A stretch of 64,000 nt of DNA, from contig NZ_JASNJD010000011.1 of NCBI RefSeq assembly GCF_030164425.1, positions 1 through 64,000 of the forward strand, read 5' to 3'. The DNA comes from Pseudodonghicola flavimaris. Its GTDB lineage: Bacteria > Pseudomonadota > Alphaproteobacteria > Rhodobacterales > Rhodobacteraceae. The notes beneath the pieces were generated by a model. It was not told where the DNA came from. It made no database searches and worked only from the letters and a program-made list of their open reading frames with translations. A program made the position numbers and the translations under genes. Below, piece by piece: positions 16,295-25,348 of the stretch. Position 1 is the first letter of the stretch, and each line of letters opens with the position of its first letter.

Positions 16295-18325
16295 TCAGAA
16301 GGCGTTCATGGTCAGCAGCTCGTATTCGGCCACCTGATCGCCATCCTGATTGGTCAGCGTCACGTTCCAGCGCACCTCGCCATAGTCGTCGGTGCGCGGG
16401 GTCTTCTGCTTGACCGTCAGCCGCACCTTGACACTATCGCCCGGCACCACCGGTTTCATGAACCGCAGGTTGTCCAGCCCGGTATTGGCCAGCACCGGCC
16501 CTTCGTTCGGTTCGACGAACAGCCCGGCGGCGAAGCTGAGCAGCAGATAGCCATGTGCCACCCGGCCGGGGAAGAACGGGTTCCGCGCCGCCGCAGCCTC
16601 GTCCATATGGGCGTAGAAGGTATCGCCGGTGAAGGCGGCGAAATGCTCGATATCCTCCAGCGTCACGGTGCGGGCGGCGCTGTGCAGCGTCTCGCCGATC
16701 GACAGCTCGCCATAGCGGCGGGTGAAGGGATGCGCCGGCCCCTCGATCTCGGTCGCGCCGGGAACCCATTTGCTGCCGATGGCGCTGATCATGTCGGGCG
16801 AGCCCTGGATCGCGGTGCGCTGCATGTAATGCTTCACCCCGCGCACACCGCCCATTTCCTCGCCGCCGCCGGCCCGTCCCGGGCCACCATGCACCAGATG
16901 CGGCAGGGGGGAGCCGTGGCCGGTCGATTCCTTCATCGAGACCCGGTCATTGATATAGATGCGCCCGTGCCAGGCCGCCGCCCCCAGCACCACCCGCCGG
17001 GCCACCGCCGGGTCATGGGTGATGACCGAGGCCACCAGAGAGCCCTGACCGCGCTTGGCGATGTCGATGGCGTGATCCAGATCGCGATAGCCCATCACGG
17101 TGGAGACCGGTCCGAAGGCCTCGGTGTCATGCACCCGGGCGGCGCCGTCGGGATCGGCGCAGTGAAACAGCATCGGCGGCAGGAAGGCGCCCTTGTCCTT
17201 GTCGGCCCCCTCGACGGTGAAATTCTCGGGATCGCCGAAGACCCGCTCGGCCTCCGCCCCGATCAGCGCGGCGCGCTCCAGCACGTCGGCCTTTTGCCGG
17301 GCGGAAACCAGTGCCCCCATGCGGGTGGTCTCTGCCCGGGGATCGCCGATCACCACTTTCGACAGCCGCGCACTCAGGGCCTCGATCACCGCGCCCACCT
17401 GCGATTCGGGGGCGAGGATGCGGCGGATGGCGGTGCATTTCTGCCCCGCCTTGGCGGTCATTTCGCGGCTGACCTCCTTGACGAAGAGATCGAATTCCGG
17501 CGTGCCCGGCACCGCGTCTGGCCCCAGGATCGAGGCGTTCAGGCTGTCCTGCTCGGCGACGAATCGCACCGAGTTCTCCAGCAGATGCCGGTTCGACCGC
17601 AGCAGGTTGGCGGTGTCGGCGGAGCCGGTGAAGCTGACCACATCCTGCATCCCGAGTCGTTCCAGCAGATCGCCGACACCGCCGGTGATCAGCTGCAGCG
17701 CACCGGCGGGCAGGATGCCGCTCTCCAGCATGATCCGCACCGCCCGTTCGGTGACATAGCAGCTGTCGGTCGCCGGCTTCACGATCGCCGGCACGCCGGC
17801 CAGCAGGGTCGGGGCCAGTTTCTCCAGCATGCCCCAGACCGGGAAGTTGAAGGCGTTGATATGGACGCCGACCCCATGCAGCGGCGTACAGACATGCTGG
17901 CCGAGGAAGCTGCCGGTGCGGCCCAGCTGCTCGATCCCGCCATCGAGATAGATGTGATCGTCCGGCATCTCGCGCCGGCCCTTGGAGGCGAAGACGAACA
18001 GCGTGCCGATGCCACCGTCGATGTCGATCATATGGTCGGACTGGGTGGCGCCGGTGTCGAAGGAGATATCGTAGAGCGCCTGCTTGTGGGCGTTCAGGTG
18101 CTGTCCCAGCGCCTTCAGCATCCGGGCGCGCTGATGAAAGGTCATCGCCCTGAGCGCCGGCCCGCCGGTGCCCCGCGCATAATCCAGCATCGCCTGCATA
18201 TCGAGCGCGCCATTGCCCGCCTCGGCGATCACCGCGCCGGTGATGGCGCTGGCGATCTGCCGCGCGCCGGCGCCGGGCGCGATCCATTCTCCAGCGGCAA
18301 AGCTGGCGATCTTCTGAATGCTCAT
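16295..18325 (-). CDS. paaZ: PaaZ, bifunctional oxepin-CoA hydrolase / semialdehyde dehydrogenase
   Basis: 676 residues. An aldehyde-dehydrogenase domain (about 1-520; catalytic region GQKCTAIRRI, NAD site FTGSADTANLL) is fused to a MaoC-like hydratase domain (about 530-676; FFPGRVAHGYLLLSFAAGLF, FAAFTGDTFYAHMDEAAA). PaaZ opens the oxepin-CoA ring and oxidises the resulting semialdehyde. ATG at 18325 follows GGGGAGGAT; the frame stays open to 18388 but those residues are not PaaZ-like. It is divergent from paaG; the palindrome at 18396-18409 lies between them. Confidence 0.94.
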   Translation of the reverse strand: MSIQKIASFAAGEWIAPGAGARQIASAITGAVIAEAGNGALDMQAMLDYARGTGGPALRAMTFHQRARMLKALGQHLNAHKQALYDISFDTGATQSDHMIDIDGGIGTLFVFASKGRREMPDDHIYLDGGIEQLGRTGSFLGQHVCTPLHGVGVHINAFNFPVWGMLEKLAPTLLAGVPAIVKPATDSCYVTERAVRIMLESGILPAGALQLITGGVGDLLERLGMQDVVSFTGSADTANLLRSNRHLLENSVRFVAEQDSLNASILGPDAVPGTPEFDLFVKEVSREMTAKAGQKCTAIRRILAPESQVGAVIEALSARLSKVVIGDPRAETTRMGALVSARQKADVLERAALIGAEAERVFGDPENFTVEGADKDKGAFLPPMLFHCADPDGAARVHDTEAFGPVSTVMGYRDLDHAIDIAKRGQGSLVASVITHDPAVARRVVLGAAAWHGRIYINDRVSMKESTGHGSPLPHLVHGGPGRAGGGEEMGGVRGVKHYMQRTAIQGSPDMISAIGSKWVPGATEIEGPAHPFTRRYGELSIGETLHSAARTVTLEDIEHFAAFTGDTFYAHMDEAAAARNPFFPGRVAHGYLLLSFAAGLFVEPNEGPVLANTGLDNLRFMKPVVPGDSVKVRLTVKQKTPRTDDYGEVRWNVTLTNQDGDQVAEYELLTMNAF

Positions 18326-18395
18326 CGGTATCCTCCCCGTTTCTCCTCCGTCGACCGCGGCCGGGAAAGCCACGATCTGTCGATTCAATATATTG

Positions 18396-18409
18396 ACCGT
18401 CCGGTCGGT
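18396..18409. promoter_or_regulatory. Candidate TetR (PaaR-like) operator between paaZ and paaG
   Basis: ACCGTC-CG-GTCGGT, a 6-2-6 inverted repeat with one mismatch, sits between the divergent paaZ and paaG starts. The same layout, ACCGAC-TG-GTCGGG, occurs at 31175-31188 before the thiolase-paaABCDE operon. Sharing across the two paa promoters and the TetR gene in the paaG operon supports a common repressor site. Confidence 0.65.
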
Positions 18410-18504
18410 TTATGCAAGAAATTTGTCCAGGGACGCGAGACTGTCGCCGGGGGAGGACCCGGGGGCAGGGAGTCGCGAGGAGACAGCAGAAGAGGGAGGC
18501 GCAG

Positions 18505-19290
18505 ATGTCGGAGACGATTCTGACCACGGATCACGGCGGCTGGGTCGAGATCACGCTGAACCGGCCGGAGCGGCTGAACAGTTTTACCGAAGAGATGCAT
18601 CATGCGCTGCGCGCGGCGCTGGAGGCCGCCCGTGACGACGGTGCGCGCGCGGTGCTGCTGACCGGCGCCGGGCGCGGGTTCTGCGCCGGCCAGGATCTGG
18701 GCGATCGCGATCCGCGCAAGATGGACGGTCCGCCCGATCTGGGTAACACGGTGCGCACCTTCTATGCGCCGCTGGTCAATCTGATCCGTTCGCTGGAGTT
18801 TCCGGTGATCTGCGCGGTGAACGGCGTCGCCGCCGGCGCCGGGGCCAATCTGGCGCTGGCCTGCGATGTGGTTCTGGCCGCCGAGAGCGCCAAGTTCATC
18901 CAGTCGTTTTCCAAGGTGGGCCTGATTCCCGACACCGGCGGCAGCTGGCATCTGCCGCGCCTGCTGGGCGAGGCGCGGGCCAAGGGACTCGCCTTCACCG
19001 CAGAGCCGCTGCCGGCGCAGAAGGCCGAGGACTGGGGGCTGATCTGGAAGGCGCTGCCCGATGACCGGCTGATGGAGGAGGCGCGGGCCATGGCGGCGAA
19101 ATTCGCCGCCGGTCCGACCCTGGGGCTGGGGCTGACCAAACAGTGCATCCAGGCCGCCGCCACCGATACGCTCAGCGCACATCTGGAGCTGGAGGCCGAT
19201 GCGATGAAACGCTGCGGTGAAAGCGCCGATTATGCCGAAGGCGTGGCGTCGTTTCTGGAAAAGCGCGCGCCGGTCTTCCGGGGGGAATGA
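18505..19290 (+). CDS. paaG: PaaG-like enoyl-CoA hydratase/isomerase
   Basis: 261-residue crotonase-fold protein. FCAGQDLGDRDP and the oxyanion loop VNGVAAGAGANLALACDVVLA, then FSKVGLIPDTGGSWHLPRLLG. PaaG isomerises ring-1,2-epoxyphenylacetyl-CoA to the oxepin. The Asp in the IPDTGG region is the residue PaaG-type enzymes use. ATG at 18505 follows GAGGGAGG; the frame upstream is not coding-like. First gene of paaG-paaI-paaK-tetR; its stop overlaps the paaI start. Confidence 0.88.
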   Translation: MSETILTTDHGGWVEITLNRPERLNSFTEEMHHALRAALEAARDDGARAVLLTGAGRGFCAGQDLGDRDPRKMDGPPDLGNTVRTFYAPLVNLIRSLEFPVICAVNGVAAGAGANLALACDVVLAAESAKFIQSFSKVGLIPDTGGSWHLPRLLGEARAKGLAFTAEPLPAQKAEDWGLIWKALPDDRLMEEARAMAAKFAAGPTLGLGLTKQCIQAAATDTLSAHLELEADAMKRCGESADYAEGVASFLEKRAPVFRGE

Positions 19291-19727
19291 AGATGACGCC
19301 GGAGGATCGCGCTCAACGCTCTGCCGCCGCGATGTGGGAGAACGACCATGCCGCCCGCTGGGCCGGGATGCAGATCGACCAGGTGGGCGAGGGCCATGCA
19401 GCGCTGTCGCTGACGGTCGAGCCGCATCATTGTAACGGTCACAGCATCTGCCATGGCGGTGTCACCTTCATGCTGGCCGATACCGCCTTCGCTTACGCCT
19501 GCAACAGCCGCAACCAATCGACCGTGGCGCAGCACAACCTGATCAGCTTTCTGGCGCCCGGGCGGCTGGGCGACCGGCTGACCGCCACCGCGACCGAGAT
19601 CAGCCAGACCGGTCGCAGCGGTATCTACGACGTCAAGGTCACCACCCAGGAGGGGCAGGTGATCGCCGAATTCCGCGGCATTTCCCGCGCGATCAAGGGC
19701 CAGCTCTTCGACGAAGACGGGCTTTGA
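19287..19727 (+). CDS. paaI: PaaI hydroxyphenylacetyl-CoA thioesterase
   Basis: 146-residue hotdog thioesterase. HSICHGGVTFMLADTAFAYACNS carries the HGG motif and catalytic Asp of the PaaI group; AQHNLISFLAPGRLGDRLTATATE follows. It protects the pathway by freeing CoA from dead-end CoA esters. Start at 19287 overlaps the paaG stop; a second in-frame ATG at 19293 is possible. paaK begins 75 bp downstream. Confidence 0.9.
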   Translation: MKMTPEDRAQRSAAAMWENDHAARWAGMQIDQVGEGHAALSLTVEPHHCNGHSICHGGVTFMLADTAFAYACNSRNQSTVAQHNLISFLAPGRLGDRLTATATEISQTGRSGIYDVKVTTQEGQVIAEFRGISRAIKGQLFDEDGL

Positions 19728-19802
19728 CCCCTTTGCGCGCGCAGAGGGTTCCGGCCCCCGGCGCGCACCCCTGACCGATACGACCCAGGCGAGGAGGACG
19801 CC

Positions 19803-21113
19803 ATGAAGGATATGACCCCCAACAGCTGCGATCTGGATCCGATCGAGATCGCCTCACGCGATGAAATCGAGGCGCTGCAGCTCGAGCGGCTGAAATGGTC
19901 GCTGCGCCACGCTTATGACAACGTGCCGATGTACAAGGCGCGGTTCGATGCCGCCGGCGTACACCCCGACGATCTGACGTCGCTGTCGGATCTGGCGAAG
20001 TTCCCCTTCACCTACAAGAACGACCTGCGCGACAACTATCCCTTCGGTCTGTTCGCGGTGCCGCGGGAACAGATCGTGCGGCTGCATGCCTCCTCCGGCA
20101 CCACCGGCAAGCCGACCGTGGTGGGCTATACCCAGCGCGATATCGACAACTGGGCCGATCTTGTGGCCCGGTCGCTGCGGGCCTCGGGGCTCCGCCGCGG
20201 CGACATGGTGCATAACGCCTATGGCTACGGCCTCTTTACCGGCGGTCTGGGCGCGCATTACGGCATCGAGAGGCTCGGCGCCACGGTGGTGCCGATGAGC
20301 GGCGGCCAGACCGAGAAACAGGTGAGCCTGATCAACGACTTCCGTCCCGACGGGATCATGGTGACGCCGTCCTACATGCTCAATATCCTGGAGCAGTTCC
20401 ACAAGGTCGGTCTCGATCCGCGCGAGTGTTCGCTCAAGGTCGGGGTCTTCGGGGCCGAGCCCTGGACCGACGCCATGCGCAAGGAGGTCGAAGACGCCTT
20501 CGACATGCATGCGGTCGATATCTACGGCCTGTCCGAGATCATGGGGCCGGGCGTCGCCAACGAATGCGTCGAGACCAAGGACGGCCCTGTCATCTGGGAG
20601 GATCACTTCTACCCCGAGATCATCAACCCCGAGACCGGCGAGCCGGTGGCGGATGGCGAAATGGGCGAGCTGGTCTTCACCACGCTGACCAAGGAAGGTC
20701 TGCCGATGATCCGCTATCGCACCCGCGACCTGACCCGGCTGCTGCCCGGCACCGCGCGCAGCATGCGGCGGATGGCCAAGATCACCGGCCGGTCGGACGA
20801 CATGATGATCCTGCGCGGCGTCAACGTCTTCCCCACCCAGATCGAGGAACAGGTGATCGCCACCGGCGGGTTGACCAACCATTTCCAGATCGAGCTGTAT
20901 CGGTCCGGCCGGATGGACGCGATGCGGGTGCATGTGGAGGCCGCGGCCGACAGCACCGATGAGATGTCGAAAACGGCGGCTGCCCGCATGCTCTACAAAC
21001 GGATCAAGGATGTGGTGGGGATCTCGACCGAAATCGACATCCGGGATCCAGGTGAGGTTGAACGCTCCCAGGGGAAAGCGGTACGGGTCGTCGACAACCG
21101 CCCGAAGGAGTGA
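19803..21113 (+). CDS. paaK: PaaK phenylacetate-CoA ligase
   Basis: 436-residue adenylate-forming enzyme that activates phenylacetate to phenylacetyl-CoA with ATP. Signature segments: HASSGTTGKPTVVGYTQRD (P-loop), YGYGLFTGGLGAHYG, VDIYGLSEIMGPGVANEC, GELVFTTLTKEGLPMIRYRTRD and the C-terminal GRSDDMMILRGVNVFPTQIEE. Length is normal for the family. ATG at 19803 follows GAGGAGG. It provides the entry step for both paa operons of the window. Confidence 0.96.
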   Translation: MKDMTPNSCDLDPIEIASRDEIEALQLERLKWSLRHAYDNVPMYKARFDAAGVHPDDLTSLSDLAKFPFTYKNDLRDNYPFGLFAVPREQIVRLHASSGTTGKPTVVGYTQRDIDNWADLVARSLRASGLRRGDMVHNAYGYGLFTGGLGAHYGIERLGATVVPMSGGQTEKQVSLINDFRPDGIMVTPSYMLNILEQFHKVGLDPRECSLKVGVFGAEPWTDAMRKEVEDAFDMHAVDIYGLSEIMGPGVANECVETKDGPVIWEDHFYPEIINPETGEPVADGEMGELVFTTLTKEGLPMIRYRTRDLTRLLPGTARSMRRMAKITGRSDDMMILRGVNVFPTQIEEQVIATGGLTNHFQIELYRSGRMDAMRVHVEAAADSTDEMSKTAAARMLYKRIKDVVGISTEIDIRDPGEVERSQGKAVRVVDNRPKE

Positions 21114-21116
21114 CCC

Positions 21117-21713
21117 TTGGCCCGCACCATCGCCAAAGACCACGATCACAAACGCGCCCAGATCCTGAAATCGGCGGCCAAGGTCTTCGCCGAAGAAGGG
21201 TTTGACCGCGCGTCGATGACCAAGCTGGCCAAGGACTGCGGGATCTCCAAGGCGAATATCTACCACTATTACGACAGCAAGGATGCGCTCCTCTATGACA
21301 TTCTCGACAGCTATCTGTCGCGTCTGCGGGACCGCATCCTCAGCGTCGATACCGAAGGGCTGAGCCCCGAGGATCGTCTGCGCCGGCTGCTGCGCGAGAT
21401 CCTGCACGCCTATCAGGGGGCGGATCACGAACATCAGGTGCAGATCAGTGCGCTGTCGGCCCTGCCGGAGGATCAGCAAGAGCAGATGCGCGGCTATCAG
21501 CGGGACATGGTCAAGTTCATGGGCCATTGCCTGCAGGATCTGGCGCCGGAGGTCTTCGGCCCGCAGCCGGAGAAGCTGCGTGGGGTGACAATGTCGGTCT
21601 ATGGCATGCTGAACTGGTATTTCATGTGGAATTCCGATGCCGAGGCGCAGGAGCGCGACAATTACGCCGATCTGGTCTGTGACCTGACCCTGAAGGGGGT
21701 GCACGGCCTGTGA
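21117..21713 (+). CDS. TetR-family regulator of phenylacetate genes
   Basis: 198 residues with an N-terminal TetR helix-turn-helix (AAKVFAEEGFDRASMTKLAKDCGISKANIYHYYDSKDALL) and a helical ligand domain. The start codon is TTG at 21117, with AAGGAG upstream; it lies three bases after the paaK stop, so it is the last gene of paaG-paaI-paaK-tetR. It resembles the PaaR type that represses paa operons in other proteobacteria. The twin palindromes at 18396-18409 and 31175-31188 are its likely targets, implying autoregulation. Binding is inferred, not shown. Confidence 0.85.
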   Translation: MARTIAKDHDHKRAQILKSAAKVFAEEGFDRASMTKLAKDCGISKANIYHYYDSKDALLYDILDSYLSRLRDRILSVDTEGLSPEDRLRRLLREILHAYQGADHEHQVQISALSALPEDQQEQMRGYQRDMVKFMGHCLQDLAPEVFGPQPEKLRGVTMSVYGMLNWYFMWNSDAEAQERDNYADLVCDLTLKGVHGL

Positions 21714-21726
21714 CCGGCGCACGGCA

Positions 21727-22749
21727 TCAATAACCCAGCAGAAACCGGCTGCGGCGGCCCAGCAGCCGGCGCGCCGACAGGGCCAGTGCCATCGAGAACC
21801 CCACGGCCTGTGCCGTGATCCAGAGCAGGTTGATCCAGGCCAGCCCGGTGGGGTGCTGGGTGCCGGCCTTCTCGATCAGGATCAATGCGACCGGGTGCAG
21901 AAAGAAGATCGAGAAGCTGGTTTCCGAGACCGGGCGCAGCCGGTCCAGACGCGGCCCGGTGCCGCGTTCCAGCAGTGCGAAGATCGCCAGGCTGAGCAGC
22001 AGCTTCTGCGGCAGCATCAGGTCGATTCCGGACCAGCTCAGCGCCGCGCTGTGCAGATTGCCCTGTTGCCCGAGCCCGGTCTGGACCAGCGCCAGAAGCA
22101 GGGCGGCGGCGAGCAGAGCGGTCTCCTGCTCTCGCAGCCGGCGGAGCAGCGCCGCACGATAGCGCGACGCACAGAGGCCGCACAGATAGGCCGGCGTGAA
22201 ATAGATCAGCGATTGCAGCGGGTTCAGATTGGCCACCGGGCGATGCACCAGCACGGCGGCGATCAGCCCAGCGATGATGATCAGCGCCTGCGGCTGTGGC
22301 GCCAGCCCCAGGAAACGAAGGTGCAGCGGCGACATCAGGAACATGCACAGGATGAAGGGGGCGAACCAATAGGCCTGAAACAGCGCCCCGGTCACGATCA
22401 CCTTGCCGATCTGCAGCGGCGCTGCGCTCTGCCCGAGCGTCTCGGAGGCGAACTCCGGGTTGCGGATCACGAAATAGCAGGTGATCGGAACGCAGAGCGC
22501 CAGATAGGGCAGCAGAATGGTGCGGAGCTTGGCGGTGATGAAGCGGCGAAAGGCGAAGCGGTGGGCAAAGACATGGTGGAACATGTAGCCCGAGATACAG
22601 ACGAAAAGCGTGGTGCCGCCGGTGATCAGATTGGCGAGTGTGCCGGAGATCAGGTCCTGCGGGGCGATGGCGGCCAGCGGGAACCCGTGACCGGCGACGA
22701 TCAGCAGGATCGCGATGGCGCGGAACCGGGCAATGGATGTCAGATACAT
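21727..22749 (-). CDS. Acyltransferase 3 family membrane protein
   Basis: About 340 residues with around ten membrane segments. It opens MYLTSIARFRAIAILLIVAGHG, matching the R-x(10)-H pattern of the acyltransferase 3 (OafA/NodX) family that transfers acyl groups to exported glycans, and has the late SFSIFFLHPVALIL helix. The ATG at 22749 follows GAGGGGG; a longer frame to 22794 adds poorly fitting residues. It is convergent with the TetR gene and has no polysaccharide genes near it, so the acceptor is unknown. Confidence 0.82.
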   Translation of the reverse strand: MYLTSIARFRAIAILLIVAGHGFPLAAIAPQDLISGTLANLITGGTTLFVCISGYMFHHVFAHRFAFRRFITAKLRTILLPYLALCVPITCYFVIRNPEFASETLGQSAAPLQIGKVIVTGALFQAYWFAPFILCMFLMSPLHLRFLGLAPQPQALIIIAGLIAAVLVHRPVANLNPLQSLIYFTPAYLCGLCASRYRAALLRRLREQETALLAAALLLALVQTGLGQQGNLHSAALSWSGIDLMLPQKLLLSLAIFALLERGTGPRLDRLRPVSETSFSIFFLHPVALILIEKAGTQHPTGLAWINLLWITAQAVGFSMALALSARRLLGRRSRFLLGY

Positions 22750-23030
22750 GGCGGCCCCCTCTGGCGTGGCGACCATTCTGCCGCTTCGGCGCATCCTGAC
22801 CTGCCGGAGAGGGGGAGGGGGCAGCGGAACAGGGGATGTATCCGAAGGGATGGAACTGAGGGCCGGTTCAACAGGCAGAATCGGGCCGTCCCGGGAAGCT
22901 TTTACATGATATATCTTCCTTCCCTCTCGCCATTCCCGGCGGGCTGGGCGTATCGTCCGGCGCAGACCAGCGCGTCGATTCTTTCGGATCGGCGGCCCGG
23001 TAACACACTGAATGTCAGAAAGGCTCTCCC

Positions 23031-24392
23031 ATGACTCTCCGTCCGAATTCGCCCGAGGCGCGTGATGCCGCCTATCACATGCACAGCTATACCAACGCCC
23101 GTGCGCTGGAGAAGGATGGCCCCCTGGTTCTGGAGAGCGGTGAGGGAATCCGCGTCACTGACAACAACGGCAAGTCCTATATCGAAGGCATGGCCGGTCT
23201 CTGGAGCGTTGGCGTCGGCTTCAACGAAAAGCGTCTGGTGGATGTCGCCGCCGCGCAGATGAGCAAGCTGCCCTACTACCACAACTTCACCGCCCGGTCG
23301 CATGGCCCGGTCATCGATCTGGCCGAAAAGCTGATCGGCATGGCGCCGGTGCCGATGAGCAAGGTGTTCTTCACCAATTCCGGGTCGGAAGCCAACGACA
23401 CCATCGTCAAGCTGATCTGGTATCGCTCGAACGCGCTGGGCAAGCCCGAGAAGAAGAAGATCATCTCGCGCAACCGCGGCTATCACGGCGTGACCATCGT
23501 CTCCGCCTCGCTGACCGGCCTGCCGAACAACCACCGCTCCTTCGACCTGCCGCTGCCCGGCATCCTGCACACCACCTGCCCGCACTACTGGAAAGAGGGT
23601 CAGGAAGGGGAAACCGAAGAACAGTTCGCCAGCCGTTGCGCCGCCGATCTGGACGCGATGATCCAGGCGGAAGGTCCTGACACCATCGCCGCCTTCATCG
23701 GTGAGCCGGTGATGGGCGCGGGCGGCGTCGTGGTGCCGCCGGCGACCTACTGGGAGAAAATCCAGGAAGTTCTGGCCAAATACGACATCCTGCTGATCGC
23801 CGACGAGGTGATCTGCGGCTTCGGCCGGACCGGCAAGATGTTCGGCACCGAGACCTTCGGCATCAAGCCGGACATCATGACCATGTCCAAGCAGCTGTCG
23901 TCCTCCTACTTCCCGTTCTCCGCCTTCATGATGAACGATCGCGTCTATCAGCCTATCGCCGATGAAAGCGACAAGATCGGCGTGCTGGGCCATGGCTATA
24001 CCGGTGCGGCCCACCCGGTGGGCGCGGCGATCTCGCTGGAAAACCTGAAGATCATCGAAGAACGTGGCCTGGTCGAGAATGCCGCCGCCATGGGCGCGAT
24101 CATGCGCAAGGGTCTGGACGATCTGACCGGCAACGCGCTGGTGGGCGAATCCCGCGGCGTCGGCCTGATCGCCGCGCTGGAACTGGCCGCTCCCGAGGGC
24201 ATGGAGATCCCGGTGGGCCAGCTGGGCGCCAAGATGTCGGGCTACATGATGGAAAACGGCCTGATCTCGCGGGCGATGGGCGATGCACTGGGCTTCTGCC
24301 CGCCGATGATCATCACCGAGGCGGAAGTGAAGGAGCTGCTGGACATCGTCGGCACCAGCCTCGATGCGCTGACCAAGGAAATCCTCGGCTAA
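23031..24392 (+). CDS. Class III (omega-amino acid/amine) aminotransferase
   Basis: 453 residues, PLP fold type I. FFTNSGSEANDTIVKLIWYR binds the cofactor phosphate; LIADEVICGFGRTGKMFG carries the Asp that pairs with the PLP ring nitrogen; TMSKQLSSSYFPFSA has the Schiff-base lysine. This subgroup includes amine:pyruvate and taurine/beta-alanine:pyruvate transaminases. The gene is monocistronic, with a strong terminator at 24417-24448. The specific amine donor cannot be assigned. Confidence 0.87.
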   Translation: MTLRPNSPEARDAAYHMHSYTNARALEKDGPLVLESGEGIRVTDNNGKSYIEGMAGLWSVGVGFNEKRLVDVAAAQMSKLPYYHNFTARSHGPVIDLAEKLIGMAPVPMSKVFFTNSGSEANDTIVKLIWYRSNALGKPEKKKIISRNRGYHGVTIVSASLTGLPNNHRSFDLPLPGILHTTCPHYWKEGQEGETEEQFASRCAADLDAMIQAEGPDTIAAFIGEPVMGAGGVVVPPATYWEKIQEVLAKYDILLIADEVICGFGRTGKMFGTETFGIKPDIMTMSKQLSSSYFPFSAFMMNDRVYQPIADESDKIGVLGHGYTGAAHPVGAAISLENLKIIEERGLVENAAAMGAIMRKGLDDLTGNALVGESRGVGLIAALELAAPEGMEIPVGQLGAKMSGYMMENGLISRAMGDALGFCPPMIITEAEVKELLDIVGTSLDALTKEILG

Positions 24393-24416
24393 TCCGGGCA
24401 GACCCGGACTTTCTTC

Positions 24417-24448
24417 AGGCGGCTCCGGGACACCGGGGCCGCCTTTTT
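24417..24448 (+). terminator. Rho-independent terminator after the aminotransferase
   Basis: GGCGGCTCCGG-GACA-CCGGGGCCGCC is a long GC-rich stem followed by TTTTT, beginning 25 bp after the stop codon. Confidence 0.88.
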
Positions 24449-24467
24449 CATGACTGGCGCGCGGCGC

Positions 24468-25178
24468 TCAGACCTTCAGCTTGTCGGCGAAGAAGCGGGT
24501 CAGGTTGTCCCAGGACCGCTGGCTGGCCGCCGGACTATACATCATGCCGGCGGAATTGGCGTTCGGGTTGGTGAAGGCGTGGCCGGTATGGCCGAAGGCC
24601 AGAAGCTGCCAGTCCGGGCAGGTCTCGGTCATTTCAGCGGCGAAGGCCAGCACCGCCTCCGGGGTGGCCAGCGGATCGTCCCAGCCATGGCAGGCCAGTA
24701 CCGCGGCCTTCATGGTCTGGCGCGGCATCGGCGGTGCGTCGAACAGCCCGTGCAGCGAGACGGCCGCGCGCAGATCGGCGCCGGTGCGGGCGAGGTCGAG
24801 GGCGATCTTGCCGCCGAAGCAATAGCCCATGGCGCCGATCCGGGCCGGGTCGACCATCGGCAGGCTGCGCAGTTCCTCGAAGGCGGCGGTGATGCGCCGG
24901 GCCACCAGCGGCCGATCGGCGTTCAGCGCGCTCATCCAGGCGCCGGCCTGTTCGGGGCCGCTGGCCTGGGCGCCTTCGCCATAGTAATCCACCGCTAGCA
25001 CGACATAGCCGAGCGCGGCCAGCTCCTCGGCGCGCTCGATCTCGAAACTGCCGAGACCGCCGAAGGCCGGGATGATCAGGACGCCGGGGCGCTGACCGCT
25101 GACCGCGTCGTCATGGACCAGACGGCCGATGAATGTGGTGTCGCCGTCGGAATAGCTGTGGGGGGTGCTGCTGATCAT
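24468..25178 (-). CDS. Dienelactone hydrolase family protein
   Basis: 236 residues of the DLH alpha/beta-hydrolase family: nucleophile elbow GYCFGGK (Cys120), HGWDDPLATP (Asp) and FGHTGHAF (His). The family hydrolyses dienelactones and other esters. ATG at 25178 is preferred (CGAGGG upstream). It is the last gene of the minus-strand block that begins with the thiolase at 31137, separated from the PaaA-like gene by 170 bp, so it may have its own promoter. Confidence 0.85.
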   Translation of the reverse strand: MISSTPHSYSDGDTTFIGRLVHDDAVSGQRPGVLIIPAFGGLGSFEIERAEELAALGYVVLAVDYYGEGAQASGPEQAGAWMSALNADRPLVARRITAAFEELRSLPMVDPARIGAMGYCFGGKIALDLARTGADLRAAVSLHGLFDAPPMPRQTMKAAVLACHGWDDPLATPEAVLAFAAEMTETCPDWQLLAFGHTGHAFTNPNANSAGMMYSPAASQRSWDNLTRFFADKLKV

Positions 25179-25348
25179 GAAAGGGCCCTCGCCTGTGATG
25201 ACTGTCGCGGCGCAGAGTAATCCGCGCCGGGGCAGGGGCAAGGGGCGCCTGCCCCTGCCGCCGTCACGAAGGCGTTCCTGCCCGAGCTCCGGACAGAGAC
25301 GCGCTCGGGGGCACGGTCAGGGACAGGGTCAGGGGTGGACGCCGGGGA

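Noticed and set aside
15911-18523. An 870-codon open frame on the plus strand
   Set aside because: Antisense to paaZ and part of paaX; no recognisable domain.
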